Of a DNA stretch of 64,000 bases, positions 35,903-47,599 are shown piece by piece. The notes under the pieces are model-generated. The model made no database searches. It was not told where the DNA came from and saw only the letters and a list, made by a program, of their open reading frames with translations. The DNA is from Diadophis punctatus similis (taxonomy: Eukaryota > Chordata > Lepidosauria > Squamata > Dipsadidae): assembly GCA_023053685.1 (NCBI GenBank), contig JALIGW010000002.1, positions 163,386,534 to 163,450,533 on the forward strand. Direction: 5' to 3'. Position 1 is the stretch's first letter, and every line of letters starts with the position of its first letter. The position numbers and the translations under genes are program-made.

Positions 35903-36212
35903 CAGGGGTGAAATCCTCCTGGTTCACTCTTACCTGTCAGTCGCCGCAGAGCCTTTGGAGCTGGTGGTGTTCGCGGTGTGGGGCTGCCCCCGCCCACTTC
36001 CCCCGCCCACCTGGACACCGCCATTTGTGTTCTTTTGCCCTCTGCGCATGCGCAAAGCATTCTGCATGCACAGAGGGCAAAAGAACACAAATGGCGGCGT
36101 CCAGGCAGGTGGGGGAAGCGGGCAGGGGCAGCCCCGCACTGCGAACGCCACCAGCTCCAAAGGCTCTGCAACGACCGACAGATAAGAGCGAACAGGGAGG
36201 ATTTCACCCCTG
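35903..36212. mobile_element. Foldback hAT MITE (near-complete palindrome)
   Basis: The 310-bp element starts CAGGGGTGAAATCCTCC and ends GGATTTCACCCCTG, flanked by the perfect duplication GTGAAAAG (35895-35902, 36213-36220). The two halves are reverse complements over almost the whole length ('gccatttgtgttcttttgcc' against 'ggcaaaagaacacaaatggc'), centred near 36058 with a small loop. It would fold into one hairpin of about 150 bp. The mirror-image open frames of 102-141 codons on both strands follow from the palindrome and are not genes. Confidence 0.92.
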
Positions 36213-36220
36213 GTGAAAAG

Positions 36221-37081
36221 ACACCAAAAGGATAGCAACACTGTGGATTGATGCTCTCTAGACTTAAGAACTGGCATACTCGGAATGAGGTTGTCTTCTC
36301 TTGATGGGGCAAATATATAACAATGGAGCCCTATCAATTACCCAGATTCCTTGACACAGAATAGCCAACTTTGATCCAAAGTTTGCATTCTCCCATTTAG
36401 TTCTTCCACCAGGGTAAAAGAGGCCAAGACAGAATTAAATGTGTTGCTGTGATATAGATCAATAAATATTTATTACAAGATCATTTCAGTGTACAGATAG
36501 ACCAGTGTTCCCAACAATATATAAAGATCCTATGTTTAGTCTTTTATTCAAGAAAAAAACCAACCAAATATTGCATTCTTAAGCTAAAATGTCTAATTGG
36601 GACCTTAATTGTTCAGTTACGGCTTCAATATTTAGATACCTCAAGTGATACCTTTCTTAGAAAATATAAGCAAAAGCAGCCAGGTTTCTGATTTAACTAG
36701 GTAGATCAGAAACTTAAATCACAAATTGCATGCATAAATAGTTACATAAGTCTAACTCATACCTTTCATGAAAGAGAAGACAATCTATCATCCAATCAAT
36801 CAGACCAGAAAGAATTCAAGTTTATGTAATCTGCATGGTTCTGTTTGTGAACTCCCCTCTTTCTTTCATAGGCTGGATCTTCCATGGTCTCTTCCTTAAA
36901 ACGTGAAGATGGGAAGCAGAAATTAGAGCTCCATTAGACGAAAATGGAAAGACTTTTATAGCTAGCCTCCAAGGGAAGGACATCACTCCATGCTGTTTAA
37001 ATATATAGATGGAACGTGGCATTCATACAATGCAAAAGAAACAATTGTAGGAATTCTGTTAAGAGATGATAAATGGATAGA
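36221..37081. other. AT-rich non-coding stretch
   Basis: No gene or named repeat is seen. Confidence 0.45.
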
Positions 37082-37188
<107 letters not shown>

Positions 37189-37614
37189 CAGAGGTGGGTT
37201 CCTGCCGGAACTGCCCAGTACACAGCTCCAGTAGGGAGCGGCGGATTTCACAACCGCTACGGAGCCCTCTCTGCCGGTCCACCCAGCGCGACGCCATTTT
37301 TTTCGTTGATTTTCGGGCGATTTTGCTTCTGTGCATGCGTGGAAGCAAAATCGCACTGAAATCTCATGAGGGGACGCGCGTGTGTGTGAGATTTTGGCGA
37401 GTTTTTGCCTCCGCGCATGCACGGAAGCAAAATTGTGCCAAAATTTCTCTCGCACGCGCGTCCCCTCGTGAGATTTTGGCATGATTTTGCTTCTGCGCAT
37501 GCACAGAAGCAAAATCGCGTGAGGGGATGCACATGTAGCGAGCACTTGCGCCCCCAAAGCATGGAGATGCGCAGCATGGCTCCGGCAGCAAGATAAGTGA
37601 GCAACCCAACCCTG
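37189..37614. mobile_element. Non-autonomous hAT element inserted in a GATA array
   Basis: The 426-bp element starts CAGAGGTGGGTTCCTGCC. Its right end, GCAACCCAACCCTG, is diverged. Flanks GATGATAG (37181-37188) and GATGATAA (37615-37622) agree at 7 of 8. The interior has repeated direct and inverse copies of a motif with 'gcaaaat(c/t)g' and 'gcgcatgc', giving several open frames that are not genes. Confidence 0.82.
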
Positions 37615-37618
37615 GATG

Positions 37619-37620
37619 AT

Positions 37621-37696
<76 letters not shown>

Positions 37697-37760
37697 CAGA
37701 TAGATAGATAGATGTGTGTGTGTATGTGTGTGTGTGTGTGCGCTTGTGTGTGTGTGTACT
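37619..37760. repeat. (GATA)n array, right part, then (GT)n
   Basis: GATA repeats with a single GACA resume after the hAT insertion and pass into GT/GTAT repeats at about 37713-37758. Confidence 0.93.
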
Positions 37761-37804
37761 TTTCTCTTTTCTTCCCTAGATAGGAGTTCTCTATCATGGC
37801 ACCC

Positions 37805-37839
37805 CTAATTTTTAGAGTAGAAAAAACTCTAAAAATTAG
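37805..37839. repeat. Perfect 13-bp hairpin, 9-nt loop
   Basis: CTAATTTTTAGAG (37805-37817) and CTCTAAAAATTAG (37827-37839) are exact reverse complements. There is no U-tract or gene context to suggest a terminator. Confidence 0.85.
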
Positions 37840-38629
37840 TTTTTCTAATTGGGTTTTCTATCTTAAGCTACAAAGGGAGAGAACAGACAAATGTCATCAT
37901 TGTCTCTTGTTCTGGACATCAGTTCTTATGCAAGTATGCATTATGTTAAGAGTGTGGCTTTGACATGGCCTGATCAACGTAAAGTATTTAGCAAATGGTA
38001 CTTTTCTATCTTGTTTGTGCCATCCATGTAACTACCTGTTTTTTCATTTTTTTTCTGGTGGTAAACTTTTCCATTTCATTAGTATTATGGAGATATTGTA
38101 ATTTTCATGGAATTGGTATTTTTTATCTTCTTCCAGCTTAGCAGACCATCCACCAATCATGTCAACCCTCAGCCAATATAACTAAAATGGATTCGATTCA
38201 AAATTGGATTTAAAATCACAGTTCCAGACATTACTGTGTGGGGCTTTGGATTCAAAATAGTTGCCTGGTGCAGTTGATGAAAAGGAAACAGGCAAGAATA
38301 GTAAGCAGAAGAATAGAAATGTTGTAATCACTGACCAAACATTTGCTGTGCTACTCAGTTTTGGAACCAGAGGAACCCTGCACGTTTCTTAACACATGTA
38401 TGCCACAGTTGGTAAAACAAAATCTACTGAGGACAAACTGTTCTGTCTTCCTTCTCCCACTCATAAGATGGCATAAGAAATGTGTTTAAAAGCTAAAGTA
38501 TCACTACGTGCAAAAGAAAAATATCTTATAATGAAGAGCACGTAGAAGATAATATCAAAAGAGCCATTTTGGAGCACAAAAAAAGCCCAGACTAGTTTTG
38601 CAGGCACTAAACAACTACTGTAGCCATTA
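37840..38629. other. Non-coding stretch
   Basis: No gene is recognised. The 131-codon minus frame at 38461-38856 overlaps the MITE at 38630 and is treated as chance. Confidence 0.4.
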
Positions 38630-39529
38630 TAGGTAGTCCTCACTAACCAACTGCAATTGGGCCTGGCAGCTCTGTCATTAAACGATGCAGTCATAAAACG
38701 AAACATGTGACTGTGTTGAGTTACAGCAGCTCTGGCTGCGCCATTAAGTGAATCACATGTAGTTGTTAAGTGGGATGTCACATGACCATGACTTGCAACT
38801 TCCTGCTGGTTTCCCCGTTGACTTTGCTTGTCAGAAACCAGCTGTGAAGATTGCAAATGGCAATCTTATGACTACGGGATGTTGCATTTATTGTAAATAC
38901 CGTATTTTTCGGAGTATAAGACGCAGCTTTTTCCTCCCTAAAAGAGGCTGAAAATTTGGGTGCGTCTTATACTCCAAATGTAGCTTTACCAAAGCTTTTT
39001 TCCCCAGCCCTAAGGAGGTGCTAACAATCTTCCCGACTTCCTACTCCTCTTTGCAGGTTTTTTTTCATTCCTATTCCCTCTGAAAAAGGTCTTTTCAGCC
39101 CTAACGAGGTGCTAATGATCTTACCTGCTTGCAGCATTTTTTAATTCCTACTCCCTTGAAGTAGTTTTTTACCAGCCCTAAGTATTTGCAGGCTTTTTTT
39201 CATTCCTACTCCCTCTGAAAAAGGTTTTTTCAGCCCTAACCAGGGGATAAAATAATGTGCTGAAGCTGAACAGACTAAGGACGCTAGCCAGATGAATACC
39301 TGATAGGTAGATTTTTTTCCCCTATTTTCCTCCACCAAAACTAAGATGCGTCTTATACTCCGGTGCGTCTTATACTCCAAAAAATACGGTCTGTGCTGGT
39401 TGCCAAGCACCTGACTTGTGAGCATGTGACACAAGGACACTTCAACGGCACAACTTTGACAAGTTGGTCATAAATCTGTTTTTCAATGCTGTCATAAATT
39501 TGAATGAATGGTTGTTAAATGTCCACCTG
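38630..39529. mobile_element. GGTAGTCCTCACT MITE hosting a nested TA element
   Basis: The left end 'ggtagtcctcactaaccaac' and right end 'ggttgttaaatgtccacctg' are roughly inverted, with TA at the right flank. The interior 'cttcctgctggtttccccgt' then 'tgactttgcttgtcag' recurs in the 30.9-kb relative. The span is inflated by a 490-bp element at 38900-39389. Confidence 0.6.
38900..39389. mobile_element. TA-target element with CCGTATTTTTCGGAG termini, copy 2 (nested)
   Basis: It runs from CCGTATTTTTCGGAGTATAA to TTATACTCCAAAAAATACGG. The left flank is TA and the right is TC. The interior contains repeats of a unit with 'cagccctaa(g/c)(g/c)agg' and 'cattcctactccctctgaaa', in the opposite orientation to the repeats in copy 3 at 44870. 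Confidence 0.8.
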
Positions 39530-41291
39530 TAATTAATACTAATATGCCAAAGAGATAAGAATTGTACACCTATAGTTTTAATAGATGCAATAAAGCATAT
39601 AAGAATTATATTTTTCTTTTGCACAAGTATTACCTATTCAGGAATGTTTAGCTTTCAAATTACTTATTTTTATGCAATGTGCCTAGCAACATTATTATTT
39701 TTGATATAATAAGTAGCCAAAATAAATACCCACCAAGCCTTTTCTCATACTCATAGTTTGGCTCTATAATGTTAATACTGAAAGAAAATGGTCACTAGAT
39801 TGAAGTCTAGCTGAAAAGCACAGTAGAGTTAGAATCACTTGAATCTTCAGAATGGATGTTAACTTGTTTAACCAAATGCTTTCTTCTTGTCTGCAGCATA
39901 GCTAATAATATTTCCTATTAGAAATTCTTATCTGGTTCCTTCTGGGAAGTCAAATCCAATTGTATTATTTTGGCTGGAGACACAGATATCCAGTAGAGAC
40001 AACAATGATGTAACACAAATTGTGATGTTTTTATGTAAAAGATGCAAATTATGTACTTTATATCTCTTATATCGTGACTCAAATGACATTTGTAGATAAA
40101 TTCTCATTATGTATGTCAATTCCACATTATGTCAATTTCTCTTCCTGATTCCCTGAATGATACTTCTCCATGTATGTCTCAAAAACTGAATAGCACTTCA
40201 CCATTCATGTTCCTCAACTATTAATGAAAGATAAGTTGCCATTGATTCCTGAATCTCCCACCATTTAGTTTCACTGGGTGTCTCTACTTTTTTTTTCACC
40301 CATAACTGTATGACCTTGTTACCTGTCCTTACCATTTTTATAGGATTTAGAAATAATTACTATGAAATATACAGTACAGCCCACTGACCACCCAAGTACT
40401 GGACAAGTATTTGATGGACAATCTCAAGGTCCTTCTTCATCCTTCTGACGGATCTCTAAGCCAATGGACACAGTTGAGGACACATTACAAAAAAGAGCTG
40501 TCCTTTAATTGCTCTTCAAATATTATCTTTTAAAAACAAGTTAAATAATTTTAGTCAGAAGGAAAGAAAATTGATTAAAATTTGCTCTCCTAATTGCTAA
40601 ATCCTACACTGCATCTGATTTTCTTCTGTGGTACTAGGTGACAAAGCCCAATAGATTTTGCACACCTTATTCTTGGAGGGCAATCAGATTTATGAGGAGA
40701 ATGCTACTTTAACACTGGTACAGCTAAGATTCATTCATGAACTAGAGAGTCAATGAAGGCAGTATCATGTGGACAATGATCAGTCTGAAACACAGCAAGA
40801 ATTGTAATTGAGTCAGCAGCAAATTGACTGGTTAAGTATATGTATGATTGTGTTTGCAAAGTCAGGAGAAAACTAGGCCAATCCTACAGCTGTGGAAACA
40901 TTTAAGATAGATGTAAAGGACAAGTAGTTAGACTCAAATTTCTACCAATGCCAAGGATAAAAATTTCTAAAGTCTTATGGTATTTGAAAGACCACAAATT
41001 CCCTGTTTCATTGTTCTTATATGCAGACTAATCCATATAATTAAAAGTCAATATGCCATTTGTAAAAGAAAACTTTCTAAATACATCTCCCTCTGTCCCC
41101 ATGTATTTGACATTTAGGTTGAAATTCCAAATATATTAATTTAACATTATTATATTCTATAGAACACGTTTCAATCATAGGACTGTGCTGTAAAAAATTA
41201 TTTTGGGAATATCACTTTTTGTAAATTCCATAGTGAATGTTTGAGATGGAATTTGAATTCTACATATTTACAGCAAAGGGTGCATCTGATG
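39530..41291. other. AT-rich non-coding stretch
   Basis: No gene or named repeat is seen over about 1.7 kb. This is one of the cleaner unique-looking stretches of the window. Confidence 0.45.
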
Positions 41292-41624
41292 CAGAGGTGG
41301 GTTCCTCCCGGTTTGGACCGGTTCGCCCAAACCGGTAGCAACCCGCTGGTGACATCACGGAGCCGGTTCGGTCGGTGCCAGTCCGTGGATGCCGCCATCT
41401 TTTTTTGATAAGGGTTGGATTTTTTTGAATTTTTTTCTGATTTTTTCTTCTTCTGCGCATGTGCAGAAGCCAAGTTTTTAGCACTATGCATGCACCGCCA
41501 GCCATCTTGTTTTTGGCTTTTGGGGGGAATTTTTTTGGAATTTTCGGCACTGCGCATGCGAGGCGCGGCCACACAGTGCGGGAGGAAGTGAACCGGCGGC
41601 GAGGTAAGTTAGAAACCACCCCTG
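41292..41624. mobile_element. Non-autonomous hAT element, GGGTTCCT family
   Basis: It starts CAGAGGTGGGTTCCTCCC and ends TTAGAAACCACCCCTG, flanked by perfect ATCTGATG (41284-41291, 41625-41632). The 333-bp interior includes 'ggaccggttcgcccaaaccg' and, near the right end, 'gcggcgaggtaagtt', which is a strong splice-donor match. Its right half is shared with the chimeric SPIN element at 63.7-63.87 kb. Confidence 0.92.
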
Positions 41625-41949
41625 ATCTGATGGCATCACAGGCCTTGCACGGAAACTACAATTTCCGTTCAGTATGCTTTTGGGATAACCAAAACCTATA
41701 CCTCCGCCTTCTCTATCTTGTCCCTGGTTTGGAAGAGATTGTTAAATGATAATTGTTAAATGTCATTGCTATGAAAAACTCCACTTTCTGGTTCTTATAA
41801 TCAGGTTGGGGCAATAGGTTTCTGGACATCATCCCTTCCGGTTTAGTTGATGGTTGTGATCTGATGAAACAATGGAACAGTTCACAAGAATTCACAAGCA
41901 TTCCACAATCACTATAGTGTTTCTTTGCAGCATCTATAATATAAGTTCA

Positions 41950-42179
41950 GGATCAATGAAACAATGGATCCAAGAAACAATGGATGGAAACTAAACAAAG
42001 AGAGAAGCAACCTAGAACTAAGGAGAAAGTTCCTAACAGTGAGAACAATTAACCAGTGTTGCAGCTTGCCTTTAGAAATTGTGAGTGCTTCATCACTGGA
42101 GGTTTTTAAGAAGAGACTGGACAGCCACTTGCCTAAAATGGTATAGGATCTTCTGCTTGAGCAGGGGGTTGGATTAGAA
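41950..42179 (+). mobile_element. CR1 LINE 3' end, left part
   Basis: It holds 'gcaacctagaactaag', 'aagagactggacagccactt' and 'gagcagggggttggattaga', colinear with the intact end at 10.5 kb. It is broken at 42180 by a hAT insertion. Confidence 0.82.
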
Positions 42180-42645
42180 CCGTGAAGGTGAACCTATGGC
42201 ACGCGTGGCAGAGGTGGCATGCAGGGCTTTCTCTGTGGGCACGTGTACCATTGCCAGCTGCTCTTCTGGTTTCCGGCATGCACATGTGCACCAGCCAGCT
42301 GGTCTTCGCGGGCACCGGAGCACTGGAAAATGGCTCGAAAAGTGACCAAAAACTTGGCCGTTTTCTGGGCCTTTTTCAGGCCATTTTCAGGGCCATTTTC
42401 CAGGCTGTTTTCAGGCCGTTTTTCGGGTTAAAACGGCCCAAAAATGGCCAACAAAACTGCCTAAAACCGGCCCAAAAACCGGCCTGAAAATGGCCCCCCA
42501 AATGTCCCAAATTGGCCAAAAAACAGGCATGCATATGCCGGCCAGCTGGTCTTCGGGTTTCTGGCGCTCTGATGCATGCATATGCACGTGCATGCACGTG
42601 CGTTTTGGTTTGGGCACTTGGTGCCGAAAAGATTCGCCATCACTG
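42180..42645. mobile_element. Non-autonomous hAT element, GATGGCGAACC family, copy 4
   Basis: It runs from CCGTGAAGGTGAACC to GATTCGCCATCACTG, with flanks GATTAGAA and GACTAGAA (7 of 8). The interior differs from its relatives, with runs of 'ggccattttc' and 'ggcctgaaaatggcc' that are partly palindromic. It splits a CR1 3' end. Confidence 0.87.
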
Positions 42646-42695
42646 GACTAGAAGATCTCCAAGGTCCCTTCTGACTCTATTATTCTATATTCTGT
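42646..42695 (+). mobile_element. CR1 LINE 3' end, right part
   Basis: 'agaagatctccaaggtccct' and 'tctgactctattattctat' complete the CR1 terminus after the insertion and end in a short ATTCT-like tail. Confidence 0.8.
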
Positions 42696-43240
42696 ATCAA
42701 AACTGTTCAATTTATGCTGGTGTTATTATGGTATATGGAGAGTCTCTACAAGCAATGAGGAACTCTGCAAAATGAAGCACAGTTTGATTCAGTCCATCAT
42801 CAGACTGAATTTTCATCCAGATCTGTCTAAGCTGTTACATATAGAAGACACACAGAGAGAAAAAAGATGACATTCTGTTTAGATGAAAAATGACAGCCGA
42901 ATCCATAAACCACTTTGGTCAAAATATTAGAATATATGCTTTGGGCTACAATCCTCTTATTAAAATCAGAGGGATTTATCTCAGAATAAGCATTGGGGAG
43001 GAAAAGGGCTTGCTAATCCCTTTGAAGCAAACAGAGTTTAAAATGCTTTCACTTAATCGGGATTTAAGCTGCTCTGTTTTCCACCATCCATATCAACCTT
43101 GTATATTTATCCGTGTCAGTGGGCTACCCGCTTGGCTTCTTGGCTTTAGCTCAGCTGATGCTGACTTGTAGGCAAAAGTTTGTATCTTTCATTCTGGCTA
43201 AGGATGAAGGTACAGCTATTGTATATATACAATTGTAGCT
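42696..43240. other. Non-coding stretch
   Basis: No gene is recognised. 'gagggatttatctcagaata' near 42970-42990 resembles a dispersed squamate repeat. Confidence 0.4.
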
Positions 43241-43474
43241 GAAAACACACACACACACGTGTGTGTGTATGTGTATGTATATGTATCCTGACTATTCTGA
43301 CTAAAGATAGATATGTCTGCATCATCAGCCAGAATTAGAGATACAGACCTTTTTGACTTGGCATTTCTGGAATGACTTGCCTGGTATCCACCCTGATAGC
43401 TGTCCATCAGCAGGCATTTCTCCTCCATCAGGCATTTTAAACTTTAACTCTTTCCTTTCATTATATGTATATAA

Positions 43475-43690
<216 letters not shown>

Positions 43691-44869
43691 AATCTTCACT
43701 CCACAATGTTGGCATAGCATTACATGTAATTCATCCAGCTCATCTTTTTTTATTGAACAAAATTAGAAACATAAAAATAGATTACGCAGGCTATCAATAA
43801 TATGTAGGGTATCTCACAAATGACCTACAAGCAAGGCTGTTGGGTAGATTAGTTTCACCCTTGGGATTATCCAGTAAAAATAAGCTACTGCTCTTCTTCT
43901 GTTCTTTGTTGGCATGTGTAATGTTCACACACGCACACACAGAGAGGCAAACATAATGTATGTGTGGGCAGCTGTTTGATCAGTAGTTTGAAAATCCCGT
44001 ACAGCACTGAGAAAGCTGCTATAAAAAGGGAGCTCCACCAGCTCCACAAAGCCAACTAAAGTGAATGACTCATTAAAAGGAAACAGAGCATTTACGGTTT
44101 ATGTACAAAGAGAAAACGAGAGACTTTTTACTATGTAAGTTTTATTATGATTGAATCACAGCAGTAAGTAAAGCATGCAAGATATGCTAAGCAATAGTTT
44201 TATTAGAAATCTACACAGAACGATAGGCAAGCTCTGAAGATCCCCTGATCTCTTCATCATTCTTCTTCAGAGGGAGTTAAAGCTGACTTGACTTTTAAGA
44301 AATATATATGATCAAAAGCCCAACAATAGATTGGTGGAAAAGCTGCGATTTTAAATAATTGAGCTCTTACCCCACTACATGAGGTTGTCAGGCTGTCACT
44401 AGGATTCCTGGACTAAAAAGACATGTAATGCCTAATTCCTTCCCTTTTTCAAAACATTGCTGATATTTATTTGATTTTTGTCTTCAAATGTTATCAATCT
44501 TATAGATTCCTTGGCAGTTTCAATTTAAAAAATTAAAAGAAATACACAACAATTAGCAAATTAAAAGAGATTAATTTTTGGGTATTGCACTAGATTTAAA
44601 AAAATAATTGCCCGTGTCAATAGTATTAGGTATTAGTCAAAAGAAATGAAGTGGTTGTTATTTAGAGGTTGGGGAGAAGTAAACCTTTTTATTCTCAGGT
44701 ACTAGATGTTGGAAAATTACTGTAATTTCCAGTTTAATTTGCTTCCAGCACACTCCATGTCAATCCCTGTACCAAGGATCAGAACAAGCACATATGTTGC
44801 TCTGTTCAACTAGCAAAAGTATAACTTGATGTTTATGTATTAAAAGTCAGCAAACCTCAAAAACAGTTA
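43691..44869. other. Non-coding stretch with a TATA-like motif
   Basis: No gene is recognised. At 44020-44030 TATAAAAAGGG is a good TATA-box match, with an AP-1 consensus TGACTCA at 44066-44072. No coding exon can be linked to it, so I do not call a promoter. Confidence 0.3.
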
Positions 44870-45504
44870 CCGTATTTTTTGGAGTATAAGACGCACCGGA
44901 GTATAAGACACACCTTAGTTTTTGGGGAGGAAAATAGGGGAAAACAATCTGCCTACCAGGTATTCATCTGGCTAGCATCCTTAGTCTGGTCAGCTTCAGC
45001 ACATTATTTTATCTCCTGGTTAGGACTTTAAAAAACCTTCTTCTGAGAGAATAACAATGAAAGAGCCTGCAAGCCGGTAAGAGCTGGGAAGATCGTTAGC
45101 ACCTAGTTAGGGCTAGAAAAAACTTCTTTGGAGCAAGTAGAGCAATGAAAAAAAAACCTGCAAAGACTTAGGGTTGGAAAAATATTCTTCTGAGAGAGTA
45201 ACAATGAAAAAGCCTGCAAGCCGGTAAGAGCTGGGAAGATCGTTAGCACCTGGTTAGGGCTGGAAAAAAACCTTCTTTGGAGCAAGTAGAGCAATGAAAA
45301 AAAAAACCTGCAAAGACTTAGGGCTGGAAAAACATTCTTTGGACAGAGTAACAATGAAAAAGCCTGCAAGGTAAGAGCTGGGAAGATCTGTTAGCACCTA
45401 GTTAGGGCTGGAAAAAAAAGCTACATTCGAAGTATAAGACGCACCCAAATTTTCAGCCACTTTTAGGGAGGAAAAAGGTGCGTCTTATACTCAGAAAAAT
45501 ACGG
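44870..45504. mobile_element. TA-target element with CCGTATTTTTTGGAG termini, copy 3
   Basis: It runs from CCGTATTTTTTGGAGTATAA to TTATACTCAGAAAAATACGG, flanked by TA (44868-44869, 45505-45506). The 635-bp interior holds about 2.5 tandem copies of a unit of roughly 147-150 bp, starting at 45053, 45200 and 45350 ('aacaatgaaa(a/g)agcctgcaa'). The 88-codon minus frame follows from the tandem repeat. Confidence 0.85.
45053..45418. repeat. Tandem repeat of about 148 bp inside the TA element
   Basis: Successive units share 'gtaagagctgggaagatc' and 'gttagggct(a/g)gaaaaa' with few differences. The same unit appears inverted in the relative at 38900. Confidence 0.8.
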
Positions 45505-45506
45505 TA

Positions 45507-46910
45507 ATTGATAATAGGGGACAAACAGGGCAAGCAAAAAGCAGGGACAGAGAAAGAAAGGAACAACAGGCAACAATTTATATCATTTACATATGCATCT
45601 ATATCTATCCAAAGATACAGAACTTTTCTGAGCCACTGGAAACAAAACTGTGGCTAATTAGCATGGAGAGAGTTCCAAAGAAAGAGAGTCTTTCTTTCAG
45701 ATTTAACTCTTTTAGATAGAGAACAGCAGCAGAAGAGAGAGGGAAAGTAGGACACCAGGTGATCCCACCTGTTTCTGTACCATGAAACAATTTGGTGAGC
45801 AAGGATGAGGTGTCTAACAGTAGATATTTTCATTCTTCTATAGTCACATTCTGTTAAGGTGAGAATAAATCTCATAGAGGCGATGTGTATCTTTTCTTGG
45901 AATTCAGACATTTAGAAAATAAAGCCGAGATTAAAAGTCTAATAGAAAATATTTATTTCGGTACAAAAACAATAAATTCTGAATAGTTACATCTTGCTAA
46001 TAAATCATGACCGCTCCCGGTCAGAATCAAAGGCAGAAGAGAATAATGGAGAATTAGGAATGCACACATGCGCAGAAGATCACATCACGTGTCCTGCTTG
46101 TATTGGAATGTACCATAATATTAGGCTAGGGATGCATCACCCTGAATAGACATACAACTGACAATATTCACTACGTGACACATTCTTGTATGGCTAAATA
46201 TTTTTTTCTAAGTGATACATGAATTAAGCAAGCCAGGTTTACCCAAACAATATATTTGCACTTATTTGATCTGAATTAATTTGACCAGAGTTGCCTTATA
46301 AAGGCAAAAACCTAACTATCGTGCAAACGATAAGCTGCTTTTCAAAACCAAATTTGTATCTGGGTAAACTCATCATAAAAAATAAATATAGATTTAATAA
46401 ATTTAATTTATAAATACACATTTAATAAATAAAGTTTTCTAGATTGTTACTACATGAGAGAAACTTATTCTTGCACAGTCCTGTTCAAAATAAATCCTCC
46501 TGTTTCTAGTAGGGTTTACTTTCAGGCATAGAAAGTAAACCCTAATTAATTTGAATGCAAATTAATTCAAATGAGTCTATATTTCAACTCCATGGTTCAT
46601 AAGTAATTCTATTAGAGGTTTATAAAATGCAGAAGAAACATTCTAGCAGAAATTCCAAATAACACAGGCGATAGAAAAAAACCTAAAGAATTTAACCATA
46701 CTAGAAATGGGTACAGATGATTATATTTAATTATACAAACATCACGGTAAATTAAAATCACTTTGGTGGCACTTCAGATAACATGATAAAATTTTGGTTC
46801 TGGTTTCAATTAAGTTGAAATTATTATGAGTTTCATAGCCTGACTTTTTAAAAAGGCAGATTCTTGTTTTACTTTTGTTCTCATTTCTTGGAAATAATTC
46901 TCTGAAAAAA
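45507..46910. other. AT-rich non-coding stretch
   Basis: No gene is recognised. It contains the hairpin at 46510-46544. Confidence 0.45.
46510..46544. repeat. Perfect 13-bp hairpin, 9-nt loop
   Basis: TAGGGTTTACTTT (46510-46522) pairs exactly with AAAGTAAACCCTA (46532-46544). It is followed at once by a second imperfect palindrome of 'aattaattt' and 'aaattaatt'. Stem and loop sizes equal those of the unrelated hairpin at 37805. Confidence 0.85.
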
Positions 46911-47145
46911 TAGCAATAGCAATAGCACTTACTTATATACCGCTTCATAGTGCTTTACAGCCCTCTCTAAGCGGTTTACAGAGTTCAGCATATTGCCCCC
47001 AACAATCTGTGTCCTCATTTTACCCACCTCGAAAGGATGGAAGGCTGAGTCAACCTTGAGCCTGGTGAGATTTGAACAGCTGAACTGCTGAACCAGCAGT
47101 TCAGATTGCAGTGCTGCTTTTAACCACTGCGCCACCACAGGCTCC
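46911..47145 (-). mobile_element. BovB-tailed tRNA SINE, copy 4 (antisense)
   Basis: It has a left (AATAGC) tail, then 'cttcatagtgctttacagcc' and the tRNA-like head 'ccactgcgccaccacaggct' at the right end. It is among the better preserved copies. Confidence 0.87.
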
Positions 47146-47282
47146 TAACTGTGGTTAACTTTATGCTAAACTCTCTAGAAATACAGTAGGTTGCATTCTG
47201 CCTTTTGGGGTCTATATACCTGCAGGCACAAAGGGAAGTTAACCTCTTCTGCCATTAGGAACATTAAGAATATGACCTTTTT

Positions 47283-47591
47283 CAGTGGTGGGCTTCACAT
47301 ATTCTTGCCACAGGTTCGCCCCGTGTGTGCACACTCACTTCTGCATATGTGTCCGGCCTTCCGAAGGTGTGCTGCATGCGCGTGTCTTCTGTGCATGCGC
47401 CCGGCCTTCCGCGTATGCACTTTGCTCACACATGCGCCTTCCACGCATGCACCCAGCCTCCAAAATGTGACTAAATAGAACGGCATTACGTCCGGGCGGG
47501 TGGGCGGGGTTTGTTGGGCGGGGCGGGCCCACTTGTAGTCACCACTACCGGTTTGCCCGAACCGGTCCAAACTGGCTGAATACCACCTCTG
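47283..47591. mobile_element. Non-autonomous hAT element, GTGGGCTTC terminus
   Basis: It starts CAGTGGTGGGCTTCACA and ends GAATACCACCTCTG. Flanks ACCTTTTT and GCCTTTTT agree at 7 of 8. The interior is CG-rich with 'gcatgcgccc', and the right part 'tttgcccgaaccggtccaaa' is shared, inverted, with the 29659 element. Confidence 0.85.
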
Positions 47592-47599
47592 GCCTTTTT

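Noticed and set aside
35808..36337. Frames of 102-141 codons on both strands
   Set aside because: They arise from the palindromic hAT element; the plus and minus products mirror each other.
37805..37839. Hairpin as a terminator
   Set aside because: There is no gene upstream, no T-run, and the genome is eukaryotic.
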